Source: Loxodes magnus
Taxonomy: Eukaryota; Ciliophora; Karyorelictea; Loxodida; Loxodidae
NCBI GenBank assembly: GCA_946699065.1
Contig: CAMPDV010001273.1
Location: 62,001-126,000 of the forward strand
Direction: 5' to 3'
DNA length: 64,000 nucleotides
A model generated the notes under the pieces. The model did no database searches. It had not been told where the DNA came from and was given only the letters and a program-made list of their open reading frames with translations. This document shows, in pieces, positions 21,777-34,150 of this stretch; positions within the stretch are counted from its first letter, which is position 1; each line of letters opens with the position of its first letter. The translations under genes and the position numbers were made by a program.

Positions 21777-24700
21777 GAAAGGTTTAGAGAGTTTTCTCCA
21801 ATAGAAAAAGTAATAATGAACTATGCTGAACTTTACTAGATTTTTGAAGAGTTTATTTGATAATCTTAATTTGACCTAAATGCAAGCAATTTAGATGAGT
21901 TAATAATACAGAAATATAAAGGTATGAATAGCAGTTTTGTAGGAGTTTTGAATTTACAGGATTTAATGTACAATGATTTTTAAGAATCGAATTTTGAGAA
22001 ATAAGCCATTCTAGAAGAAGTTCGTATTGAGAACTGTAATTTCACTCATAATCACATTATAATAAGTGACTGGTTTTAAGCAAATATTATTGACTCTACA
22101 GTGCTTAAAGTTTTGAGTAGTCTCATATCCATTCAATCAGTCTGAAAGTTAACGATAACTAACAGTCATGTAATGGAAAATTACAACGAAGGTGGAGGTG
22201 GAATAGTTATAGAGTGAGCTAAAGATGTGATGATTGATGGATTAAAAATGGGGAGGAACATAAATTTATTAGCTTAAGTTAGAGTAAAATTTTGAGGATA
22301 GCTAGAAATAAAGAATTGCATGTTGTTTGAAATGAACAGTCTATATAAAGGTTAGTTTGATGGAAGATATAGTAATATTGCTTTGATTACTAGAGTATCT
22401 AAATAAAGTATAAGAACTCCAACTCTGAAGATTGATAACAGTTGCTTTTATAATAATAAAGCAGAGAATGGTGCAGCAGATTTTGGAGTAATGAATGATG
22501 ATACGAATAAGTTAGTAGAAATAAATCTAGAAATAAGAAATAGCTAATTTTTGAAAAGCAAAGGAAAGGAAGTTTCTTGCTTTTGTATATAAGGAGTTTG
22601 ATTAAGTGGAAGTAGTTTGATTGAGGAAGTAACTTTAGCATATTAATAATCTGAAATGTATTTCATTTATATGGAAAGCTGATAGTTTATGACACTGAAT
22701 AAGGTGAACTTTTATAAGAAGACTTTAGATAATAGATATGACTCAGTTACATTGGTGATGGTTTGGAACAAATAAAGTTTGAATTCAGTACTTCATCTAA
22801 AGAATTGCTGGTTCATTTCTAATAGATATATAAGTGATACTGAATAAGCAAACTTAATAAGGGGTACTAGAACAAGTAGTGGGTAAGTTAGTATAGTAAC
22901 AGAGAACTGCTACTTTTATAGAAATGCTGCTTTAATTTTAGAAATGAATGATGTTAATTATACAGATCTAAATTCTTATTTCCATTTCAATTTTTATATC
23001 CAATCTTCATTACTGACATTCAAAAGTTAAATTGTATTACTAAAAGGAACTTAAGTAATAGAAAATGAATCAGAAGAAAGTTTGATAAAAATAGAATATT
23101 CTAATGCCTCATTTAAGCAGCTTTGCTTTTACAATAATCTAGTTAATAGATAAGGAACTATTTAACTAGTTCAAATCAATATTGATATACAAGATTCTTT
23201 ATTTATCCTCAATTATGCTCTATAGTAAGCAGCTGCTTTTGAAGCTTTATCAAGCTAGCTCAAATTTAAAAACACTAGCTTTATATAAAATTCAGTTGCT
23301 AAGTTTGTGGGAGTTATCTTAATAAGCGGAAGAACTTCAAAGGCTGAATTTTAGAATTGTTCCTTTATGGAAAATACTGCTCCTATAGCAAGTTGTATAT
23401 ACTTGAGTCAGAACTCATAACTTTTGATGTCTAACTGCTTAGTAGCAAATAACTTAGCAGAAGTAGGAGGATTCTTGAAGTCTGATAAATCTTAAATAGC
23501 AATTACTGATTCCAAGCTTATCAAAAATAAAGCATATGAAGGGGCTGTTTTTCATATATAGATGTCAGATATATATCTTAATCAGGTGGTTTTCAGTAAT
23601 AATATAGCATAAAACTTTGGAGGAGTTGGGTTCTTAGAACTAAAGAGTAGCCTAGAAATGAAAAATTCAGAAGTTAAATACTGTGAAGCAAATGAAGGAA
23701 CATTCCTCTTCGTTTAAAGTTCATTACTCTTAATAAAAGATTCGGTAATCCATAGCAACAAAGCTTACTCTACTGGAATTTTAAGTCTATTTACTTCAAA
23801 AAATTCTAATGAATTACATAATACAGTCATTTTTAATAATAGTGGGAAATCTTCCATTATTTAGGTATAGCAAAGTAATCTAAGCATTCACTAAGTAAAA
23901 ATGTTCAATAACAAAGCTAAATACTAGACTTCAGGAATTTTAGTTCATAATGCTTTTGTTTCAATTAATGAATCGCTTTTTGAAAATTAGCAGGCACATT
24001 AAGGAGGCTTTGTATTGGGAGAACTATAGTCAGTTATAGAAATTTATCATTCTTAATTTAAGAATGCAGAATCCTTATAAGGAGGAGCACTTTATTTGAC
24101 ACAATCAAATTTAGTCTTAAAATAAGTTAATTTTAGCAAATTAAAAGTCACTAACTAAGGAGGAGCTATTTATGCACTTTAATCAATCTTGGATGTACAG
24201 AAATCATTTTTTTATGATTGTGAGTCTAGCGATTATGGGTCAGTGATTTATATGATAAATTCTGAAATGTAAATAAGTGAGTGCATGTTGACAAATTATA
24301 GCAATACAGCTTTAACTCTCCTTGAATAAAGTATAGCTAATATAAGTTTTTCAACTTTCTCTAATGGAAATAGTGAACAAGAATATGGATCTGCTATTTA
24401 TTCTTTAAACTCAGTATTTAATATTTTCAACTGTTCATGCTATAACTAAAGAGCATTGTCAGGTTCATGCTTTACAATCTTAAATCATTAAGTATTATAC
24501 TCATATTAGATAACCAACAATGCTTTTCACTAGAATATTGCTTTCAAATCAGGAGGAGTTGGATTATGTCAAAATGCAAATATAACATTTCATCGAAATA
24601 TTTTTAAAGATAATCAAATTGAAGCTAGTCCAAAATCTATTTCTAAGGGAGGAGCTCTTCGCTTAATTTGTGACTACCAATAGATATGCCAATACTTAAT

Positions 24701-27589
24701 AGATAATAATACTTTCCTAAATAACTCCATTTTCAATGCATTAGGTGAAGGAGGAGCTATATCATTTATTGGTACTGTCCCGATATTTGTTCCTGATATT
24801 TATAGCTCAGAAATATGTTAACTGTTCTTAAATAACTCAGCCTTCTACGGAAATCATATAGCTTCTTTCGCCTTTAATTTAAGAAATGATTCTATAGCTG
24901 ACGTTTTAGATTATTGTACTCCAAGATAATTGACGTCTTTGTTGCCTGGATTTTCTATTCCTGAACATTTGATTTACATTACTGATTATTTTGGTTAACT
25001 TGTTAAAACTGACTATTACTCAACTGCGTAACTATTTTCAGATGACTCTCAGTTATCAGGAAAGACCAAAATATATGCAGCATTTGGAGTTTTTGATATA
25101 AAGGAAATAATAATTTAAGCTAAGCCAGGAAGAATAGTTCACCTAGAAATGGAAACAAACGCTATAGATTTGTAGAATTTACCTTACAATTCTTAAGCAT
25201 AAAATAATATAAAAATGCAGTTCTACATTAAACAATGTATGATAGGCTAAGTGCTTGTAGAAACCTACTCATGCTAAAACTGTCTTCATGGATAATATTC
25301 ACTCAACTCAAGTCACTTTACTTGCAAAGAATGTATCCAAGGAGCAACATGCTATGGAAGTAATTTAGTTACTCCTAAGCAAGGATATTGAAAACTCAAT
25401 TTCACTTCAGAAATTATTCATGAATGTCCTTATTCAAAAGCCTGTTTAGGAACTTTCTTGAATAGTAGTTATGTTAGTAGCTATCTGAAACTTACTGAAG
25501 AATGACAAAGAGAAGAGTTTATAAAAGGAATAAAATGAAAAGGAAATTGTAAAGATGGGCATAGAGGAGTTTTATGTGACGTTTGTGAATAAAACTGAGA
25601 AAAGAAAGATTTAAATTAATGCTAGAAATGCTAAAAGCAATCTGTACTAATAATAATTCTAATGATCGTAATATTTTCAGCTATTATTATATATCAGGTA
25701 AAATAATCTTTGATTTCAGCTAGAAAAAAAGAATCTTATTACACTGTTTATTTGAAAATTCTAACTAAGTATATGCAATTTTCTGTGCTAATTCAAAACT
25801 TTCATTTCGACTGACCAGATACTTTAGTAGGCTTATTTCAAATAAATCGATAATACACTTAGGTTAGTGCTAATATTTTTAGATCTGAATGCTTTTACTA
25901 AGAAGGAGAAAATAGATATTATAGCAAAGTAATTACTGTCACTTCAATTCCTTTTACAATATTAATCGCCACTCTTATTTTACTTGGTTTATATTCCTTA
26001 GGCCGAAGAAAAAGTTTCAATAAATCAGTGTTTATAACAGTAATGAGCGTTTCTTTTTTCTAAATTTACTCTAGTTTAATACTAACTATTTTTAGTGCCT
26101 TTAGCTGCTATTAAATATCAGAAGGCTATTAGGTGTTAAATGCTTATACAGATATTTAGTGTTGAAAGAATAAGCATCTAAAGTTTGTAGTAAGCCTTGC
26201 TTTACCTAGTCTGCTATTTTATGGGTTTTTAATTCCTTTGATTATAGTTTTGTATCTACATAGAAACAGGAAGTTAATAAAGTCTTATTTATTCAAGTCT
26301 TAATTTGGTTTTTTAACAGTTGGATACAAAACTGAATTTTACTTCTGAGAGTTTGTTAAGATATACTAAATGTTTGGCATTTCCTTTGTCTTTGTATTTT
26401 TATAGAAGACTACACTCATTTTCTAGTTTTGGCTGCTAATTTAAATTTTGATAGTCAGTATTTGGCTTCAATCTAAATACCAACCTTATGTAAATCAAAA
26501 CCTAAATACAATGGAAGCTAATTATATGGTCATTTGTGCTTTCATCTTATATATCGGCATTTATTTTCAGTCTGGGTAAACATTCTAAATACTTGACTTC
26601 TCCACTTTTATACTACTAATTATAGCTAACGGTTACTTCTTCTACACTTGACTCCACTAAGTCATCATCTTATTTGGATAAGACTTACAGCTCAAGTCAA
26701 TCAAATATTACTAGCGATTTACTTGCTTCAGAGGAAAAATATTCTTAATCCATATCATTGCAAACTGAGAACAATAACTAAGCTAAACCTAATCCAAATC
26801 GCGTAAGTCTACTAAAACTAACCTAAAATCAAACTCTTGCTTAAGAAAAGCCAATAGACACACATAAACTTAGCAAGAGCTACAAAACTAAGGTAAGCAA
26901 ATCTAACCTTTAAATAAGCCTAATGCCAAACTATACCATCCATCTCAAAACCCTCAGCTAATACAAATCCTTTAATCAATAGAACTCTAGCTTGTTAAGC
27001 ATCTTCATTTACAAGATCTCTATTTCGCCACCATCAACTATTTCTCTCTCCCAATCTAAACTTATTGAAATCATAGAGTCAAGGAATTTCTCTCTAACTA
27101 CCATCAAATGGAAAGCGATTACGAGCAACAGTAAGAAACTTAGAAAGAATAACCATTTAATAGTAAAGATGAAAGACTAAGTACCATTAACTTTCAAATA
27201 GAAGGAAATCAAGATGAATAGATAAAATGAGAAGAAGATGAGGTAAGACAGTTTAAACTGAAGCACTAGTCTAAATAAATAAACCAGTAATCATAATGTA
27301 TTAAAGTTAAACTGATAAAAAAGAAAAACATTAATACTCAAATATTAAGCAAGAGGAAGGAACTACAATTTTATGAAGAATCGAAAGAAATTTAAATCAT
27401 ATAGGAAGATTTTGAAGAGGAATAAGAAGAAAACATTTATAGTTAAGTAAAGCAAGATTAAACGCTAGATTAGACTATAAATTTGGATTCTGATGAATAA
27501 GTTGTGGAAATGCAGAACTTTTAAGATAAAGCTCATATAAGCAACTTAGAGACATGAAAATACTACAATATTTATCTTCTTTTCATATT

Positions 27590-28876
27590 TCATTTAAAAT
27601 TATAGCATTAAATTAGAACAATTATCCATTCTATTATAATACGCTTTACAATCTTGGTGATATCGCTAATTGTAACTCACTCAGTTTATATTTTTAAATG
27701 CTTAAAAACTATTTTTTAACAAAGAGAAAGTATCTTCTTAAATGTCAGCAGATTAAAATAAACATATTGAATTAATGCTTATTATGATGATTATTTCATA
27801 GAGGACCTGTAGATTCTTCTAATTATCATTATTTTTCAAAATATAGCTTATATAGAACATCCATAACAATTTAAATTAAAGTTAGTTTCTTATGAAATAG
27901 TAGGAGTAATACGTTCTTTCATTTGAATAGCTTTTAACTGAATTTATCTTGCTATTATCCAGTTAAAGATATTTAATGTACTTTTATATACTTTTGTGAT
28001 TTTATCGAATGAGATATGCTATAATCATAGTGTCCATTAATTATTTCTATCACTCAATCCTTATTAAAATATTGCTATAATGCCTATATTTTTACTTTAT
28101 TTTAGTTTCCTTTAATATAACTTCTTTATAGATAAATGTGATATCTTAAACTATGTATAAAGCCTATATCTACGCTATAATCTTTTATTGCTTGATTTAA
28201 AATGCTTTAGAAACTGTTAGCATATCTTGCTTTAAATCAGCATGTATACATTAGGGAATTTCTAAATCTTTAGTATTTTCTCTTCTTCTAGTCTATCTTA
28301 ACTTTAATATTTAACTTGTTGTATCTTTAATACTTCAAACGAGCTTCCACTTTTTTTCGTTAAAGAAATAGACCGAAATATTTCATAAAAATGGAGATTG
28401 TAAATTAGCAGTTCTTTAGATCCAAATATCTTGATACATGTTTATTCAATGTAGTAAATCTTATTTAATGCTTAACTAAATGTATCTTACGCTCAAAGTA
28501 TTCATAACTTAGTGTTAGCTGCATTCTTATATGCATAAGATGTTTAAACCTTTTTATCATATCGATTACTGTTTGCTATTATTAAATTGTCTAGGTTTTC
28601 TATTTATTCCATCTTTGATCATTGTAGCATAATCTTAGCTTTAATTCTCTGTAATTTTATAATTGTTTGCTTTCAAGAGGCATCTTAGTCTGTCATTTTA
28701 TAATTAAGAAGTAGCTTCTTCAGCTTTGATTAGACTGCTTTATAAAAGTTTGAAAGGACTTTAATTATTATTTTATCTTATTCACCACTTTCTTCACTCT
28801 TCTCGTTTTAGGAATAGAAAGCCACAGCTAAATAGTAAATATCTTTATTAACCATTCTAAAAGGCTTTTTGATCAT
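27590..28876 (-). CDS. gene D, unknown basic protein (about 428 aa)
   Basis: Not recognised. A single minus-strand frame of 429 codons runs from ATG 28876-28874 to TGA 27592-27590. Its first half has strong coding character: FRMVNKDIYYLAVAFYSQNE, SEESGEQDKIIIKVLSNFYK, ENLDNLIIANSNRYDKKVQT and SYAYKNAANTKLWILWAQDT. The second half is basic and Leu/Ile/Gln-rich (RSISLTKKSGSSFEVLKIQQ). It ends 32 bp from the stop of the giant gene, tail to tail. An upstream minus-strand stretch in another frame (EEFRERSSLKVEAEQTNQ, about 28990-28940) also looks coding, so the true start may lie further upstream behind an intron. The same frame is kept in copy 2. Confidence 0.6.
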
Positions 28877-29627
28877 AGTAGCAGCATTCTTTCCTTCTTA
28901 CTCAACTTTATGTGATTCTTTTTAGCTTTCATTTGATTAGTTTATTCTGCTTCTACTTTTAAAGAGCTTCTTTCTCTAAACTCTTCAACTCTACTCTTAT
29001 AAAATCCAGACCAAATAAAAGAAATTGAAGTCTTTCTCTTTAACTTGTTATGCAAATTAAGGTTTGAAAGATATCAAAGGAACTAAATAAAAGAATCGTT
29101 GAAGCTTATTATAAAGAAAGTATTAGCATTTAGCCTTTAAAAATAGTAGCAATAATAAAGCTTATAAAGCTAAGAAATAGAGACTAATAACTTTAATTTA
29201 AGATTTACTTAGTAACTACTATATTAGTACAGCTTATTAAAGCTTTAACTATAGATAGTAAATATAAAGCTTATAAGGAGGTTATTTTATTAATTACAAA
29301 AAGGAAAGATAATTATGGTATTATCTAACTATCTTTTTAGAATAACCAAAATTAGTTTATTTAAGTATATTTTGTAACTTTATAAAGATAACTTTAGCAC
29401 TTTTAAGATATATAGCTATAGTTAAGTATTCAAATATTTCGTTAACTTTTGAATTATTTATTGTTTTACTTTATGGAATATTCTTATATTTATTAACCTT
29501 CTTTAAGCTTGTTAGCTATTATATTTTAAAGAGATTGATTGTGAAGAAGGAGTAGATTGAATATACCAATCTAGTATTTTTATTTTCTTATTTATTTTGT
29601 TTCTAATTTTAAATAAATTTCTGGCAG
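28877..29627. other. region between genes D and E
   Basis: The 28877-29050 part probably belongs to the 5' end of gene D. From 29060 to about 29600 the sequence is AT-rich with short repeats of aagctta and taaagc type, and no clear gene is seen. It separates the D start from the E 3' end on the same strand, so it should contain the D promoter and the E terminator. Confidence 0.4.
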
Positions 29628-31011
29628 TCATTTATCTTATGATCTACAATTCTTCTGAAAGTATTTATGTTTTCTCTATTTTATCATTAGAAGGTTAAAA
29701 TTTTAAGTTAAACGCATTTTAAGCTAAGTCTTCCTACTATCTCCTTTTTCTCGTTAAACCTAATTAGATTTCTCTTTCTTAGATCCTTTTCTAGCCTTCT
29801 TATTAGCATATTTATTATCTTATTTAAAGTTTACCTATTTTCTTCTAAAATAGAGCTATTTTGATTCAGTTGAACGTTGCTCTAAATTATTCTTATTCCT
29901 CCTGTAATTTTATTTAAGTTTTTGAACCTAAAATTTAACAGTATTTTTATAAGCTCTGATAGAAGATTATTCTTCTGAATGTTCCCTGTATAAGCAGTTA
30001 GCTATATTTCCTTATATATCCTATTTTTAAGAGCTCTACATTTACCAGTTTACAAGACTAAAATACTTTTTATTATCTAATTGATTATAGGCATTCTTGA
30101 AATCAAAATCAGATCTCTCAGGGCTCATAATCTTGATACTAAATATTTCTACCTTTAATTCACGAAGCTTTTTAAGTTTCTCATTTCTATTTTAGATTTT
30201 AAGCCTAGATCTTAGAGTTGGTATCATTTATGTTATTTATATATTTCTTCAATTTTCAGAAGGACTATTTATTTCATTTTTTTGCTTAATCTTTCTATCC
30301 TTTTCCACAATCTCTTTCACTTTGAGGTTAAAATACTGTTTTATTCTACCTCTATTCATTAGCTCGATTCCTTTACATCTTGCAAGTTAAATTTTTCTAA
30401 AATGGTTTTACCTTTTTGCTCCTCATTTTTCTTTACTCTAATTCAGAAATTGAGATCATTTTAATTTAAATGTTTGCAATATCTAGAAAGATTTGCTCAA
30501 AAGTCTCTTTTGCTAATCTTTCTCCTTATTTAATACAACTATTGACAGAATATTAGTCTATGCTAAATAAAGCATGATTATTGATCAGTTAGAATCGCTT
30601 AAATTACTAGATCTTACAAATTTAGATCCTGTAGCTTTACCTTACTCTATAGAGTTTATATCTTAGTTTCTTTGTGGAATCTTACTAAATCTGTCTTAAT
30701 ATATCCAAATTACAATTCTTATTAATCAAGAGTTTTCTATATAGCTGTACTTTATACTTAGAAGAGTTCTAAGCTACATAAAATAAACCTAGACTCTTAT
30801 TCCAAAGTAGCAACTAATTATAAATAGCGAAGCATTTAGCTAGATTAAGATAATTATCTACTTTCTTCTTAAGTTTCAGCCTTACTTCCTATATTCTTAT
30901 CCTATTAGAAACTTCTTCCATTTCTTCCTTTCCCAATTATGTCTTTTCTGTCCTTTATATCCCTTACTCTTCATAACTAAACTTGATAGTAAACCCCTCT
31001 CTTAATAGCAT
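29628..31011 (-). CDS. gene E, unknown Lys/Gln-rich multi-exon protein (spans unit joint)
   Basis: Not recognised. The start is ATG 31011-31009 (MLLREGFTIKFSYEEQ) and the stop TGA 29630-29628 after a basic tail. At least three reading frames are used: an N-terminal part with RIRIQEVRLKLKKKVDNYLN, middle parts with LDQQELEFGYIKTDLVRFHK and RLAKETFEQIFLDIANIQIK, and a C-terminal part with RIKQYFNLKVKEIVEKDRKI, KIMSPERSDFDFKNAYNQLD and KYANKKARKGSKKEK. Short GT-AG stretches such as gtacagctatatag could be very small introns, but exact borders are not proven. The length of 1,384 nt is the same in the copy at 59714-61097. The C-terminus is very basic, which would suit nucleic-acid or cytoskeletal binding; this is a guess. 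Confidence 0.55.
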
Positions 31012-31420
31012 TTTAAGCTTTACTAAGGATAAATAGCTTAAAGTTAAATGATTAATAAACTAAACTAAAGCTAATTAGTAAATTACCTTCTTAAGCTAGT
31101 GCTTTAATTCTATAATAGGAGATAGTTAGTATAGTAGCTTTATACTAGTACCTTTAAATTAACTAGGCTTTTATTATATAACCTTAGTATAGGCTAATGC
31201 TACTTGTTTAAACCTCTAGAATACCTAAACGCTTATAAACTACTTTCATTATTACCTATTAGGTGAAAGAAGGTATAGCTTACTTTATTTGCTTAAGTTG
31301 TTAGTGAACTTAAGCTTCATAGATAAATAAGGTATATTCAAAGAGAGATTACGGCTATAGGTTTGTAATGGGTCTTGCAATTGAGAGCTGTAATATCTTA
31401 GCTAAACTTTAAAGCTTAGC
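31012..31420. other. spacer between divergent genes E and A1 (copy 2)
   Basis: Same layout as 600-1008, including the 9-bp GCTTAAGTT hairpin. Differences from copy 1 cluster near 31328-31350. Confidence 0.4.
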
Positions 31421-34150
31421 ATGGTGTTGGCTAATAATCCTACCACAGGTTCAGAGATAAATAATGCAATAATTGAAATGACATTATAAGAAATTACCAC
31501 AATCAAGCTGCAGACGAAAGCTCCTCATTAATTAAACATTTGATAATATTTTCTATTTAAGTCACTGCTATCAACTTTGAAGTGAAAGAAATAACTCAAA
31601 CTACTAAATTTAAAATAACGTACAGAAGACTAAAATAAATAAGAGTTTAGTTGTGAAGAAACAAAAGAGTGTATGTCAGTAGCAACTAAGAAATATTACA
31701 ATAATCAAATATAAAAACAGTCGTTAATGACTGAAGCAGATGGGGTACGTTATTTAATTAACAGTATTGGCTAAGTAAACTAACTACTAGAATCAATTAA
31801 CAGTATAAGACTAATATATTTTGAAAGAAATTGCTAAAAAATTGATAAGTCAACTCCGAACAGCATCGCAAGAACTAAGATATACATAAAATGATATTTC
31901 TAAATCTGGATGGAAAGATATTATTACTGATAACTAGCCAACATTAAAAGTTTAAATAGATATAACAATCTAACTATAAATACACTAAATGGAACCATTT
32001 TTAAGCAAGATAACTATAAATTAAATTAGTCCTGAGTTTGAGCTATTTATAAGAGTTATTAATAGGGTTCAATTAAAATAAGATAAGTGATGTCACAGTT
32101 GTCTAAAAGTACTAAAATCGAATCATATAAAGTAATCACTAATCAAATTTCTTCTAATTAGTATACTAACTTCCAGCAAAATTATTCAAATAAAGCTATT
32201 GTAGTCTGCTCGCAGCTTAATTTTAATTATCTTTTAATATAGTCTTTTTTAAACTTTTCGTCATAAAATCAGAAATAAACTTATCTATACTATGGCTTCT
32301 ATAAGTGAACCATTATTCATAATAAAGCTACTTAAAGCTCAAAACCAGAATAAAATTAGGATAGATTTGCATAATATGGAGTTTGTTTTTTATTTTAAAA
32401 GAGATACTTAAACAGGAGACGAAAACAATGGTATCTAATTATAATGATTTGACTAATTTCAAAGATGTAAAAGATATCTTTCATTAATATCTTTTTTATT
32501 AGTAACTAGTTTTAACTTTCTATTTAGTATATTTTAAAAAGAATATCTTAAAATCACTCTTCGAGAAAAAGATCATCATATAACTGTTGTAGGGATGAGT
32601 TGATAATTTAGTCTTTAAGTCTAGAGAATGAATACCTCTTGCTTACATTTTTATGTGTTTGAGCGCGTTTGGAACTAGAGCTGCAATTTAAGAATTTGAA
32701 AAAGAATCAGTAAAAGCAAATATTTATCCCTCTAGTATCTCTAATAACTCAGCTTATGATTCTATTTAACTAGCTTTATGGTAAATAACTTTTCCTTCAG
32801 CTTAGCTAAAATAATGTTTCTTATTATAAGTAAGATAAGTATCATTTGCCCTCATATAAGAAAACTAGTTTCTAAGCTCTTTCCCAAATTTAAATTTAGC
32901 CTATTGTATGAAGTAATTCTTTTGGCTTTAATTTACTTATATCTGCAATTTCATATCTTCCAAATAAAGTTCGGAAAACTATTTAGCTTCTTAATCCATG
33001 ATTGTGACTAAGCTGCTTAAAACTAACCAAATTATACAAAAATATTCAAACATTTTGTATAAGGAGCCCTTAAATTTAGTCTTGCAGTTATACCTTTCAG
33101 CATCAAGGATAGACAGTATTACAATTTAGTGGATATATGCATTTTTGTAAGATTTTACTACAGTCAAACAGAAGCAAGGGATGAAAGAGCTAAAAGTATA
33201 GTATGAAAATAAGTAAACTAATTTTAACTTAAAAGGAAAGATCTATGCTAGATTAATTTGCTTTGTAAGTGGACTTTATACTGAAACAGAAGTGAGACTG
33301 ACAGAGTTAAAAGAGACTAGCATTAAAGTTTAAGAATTGAAATACATCTAGTCAAAGGAAAAAATAGAGAAAGCTAAATTAAATCAATCAAATTACAATA
33401 CCTTTAGATAGTATCACATTTAAGCTTAGGTTCAAGAAGTATAATATTAAACACCCTAAACTAATTATTCTTTAGGTTTATACAATAATAAATAAAAACC
33501 ATATAATTAATAGTTTCTTTCTAACTTCATTAATAATATTAGCTAGATTTATTAAATGCTTCAAACCATACTTGTTAAATTATATTTCCCGCCTAATTTA
33601 TTTCAATTAGATTAATTTTAAATAACTAGGTATTAAAGTTCAATCTTGCTTTAGTTAAGTTACGATAGCTGTAGCATCCTAGTTAAGCATTGAAATTGGC
33701 AGAGTATTACAAGATATTTTTACTGTATGCTTTTGGTTTTTATACTTATATATCTTTTTTGACCCTATAAGAGGATATTCCAAGCAAGCAAGCTGAAGAC
33801 TAAAAATTTTATTAAAATTACTAGAAAGACAATTATTCCAAGTAAGTGAGCAATTTCATCCTTGAAGTATAACTAAGGAATCAAGCATCTGGTAGTGAAG
33901 ATCTGAGGTAAAAATTTAGATAAAACATTAAAGACAAAAAACCTAGAAAGCAGATATCTAGAAATATCCTACAAAATGGTAAATAAGTAATAAATCCAGC
34001 AGTGAAAAAGCATAAGAATATATGGTAGCAGAATAAAAGATTCTATATAATACAATAGCTAGAATGTATAAACAGACATAAGTAAATTAAGCAAACAAAA
34101 GGCGTTCTTTTATCAGCATCTATGGGTTACTCAAGTAAACTTCCTACTGA
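31421..34150 (+). CDS. gene A1, copy 2
   Basis: Collinear with A1 at 1009-3739, with the ATG in the same context (cttagcATGgtgttggc) and the proposed stop TGA at 34148-34150. Changes are scattered: for example ten bases near 31650-31800 and a one-base difference near 33148 in a T run. The blocks NLTINTLNGTF and NISQIYQMLQTILV (one Met to Ile change) are kept. Confidence 0.5.

Larger units (their letters stand above)
16550..27557 (+). pseudogene. giant LNR / beta-helix membrane protein gene, frame-damaged copy
   Basis: Copy 1 of the giant gene described fully at 46709-57641. Start ATG 16550, 19-nt intron at 16994-17012, stop TGA 27555-27557. Two lesions separate it from copy 2. At 17459-17494 a 36-nt stretch replaces 14 nt and destroys the second half of an LNR (copy 2 reads CDLACMKEYCQWDQGDCC). 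At 21671-21776 a 53-bp segment is duplicated. The changes are +22 and +53, together +75, so the frame is restored at the 3' end, but about 1,400 codons between them, covering most LNRs and the start of the stalk, are out of frame. The gene is probably non-functional unless one frame change is removed from the RNA. Outside the lesions it is nearly identical to copy 2. Confidence 0.85.
1..30412. repeat. 30-kb tandem unit, copy 1
   Basis: The stretch starting at position 1 (tttttgctcctcatttttc) recurs at 30413 and 60500, so this block is the first unit of a direct head-to-tail array. The start point is arbitrary because gene E crosses the joint. It carries genes A1, A2, RING-Kelch, C, the giant LNR gene, D and most of E, plus two LINE remnants. 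Compared with copy 2 it has an extra 284 bp (13055-13338), a 36-nt segment where copy 2 has 14 nt (17459-17494) and an extra 53-bp duplication (21671-21776). Confidence 0.97.
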
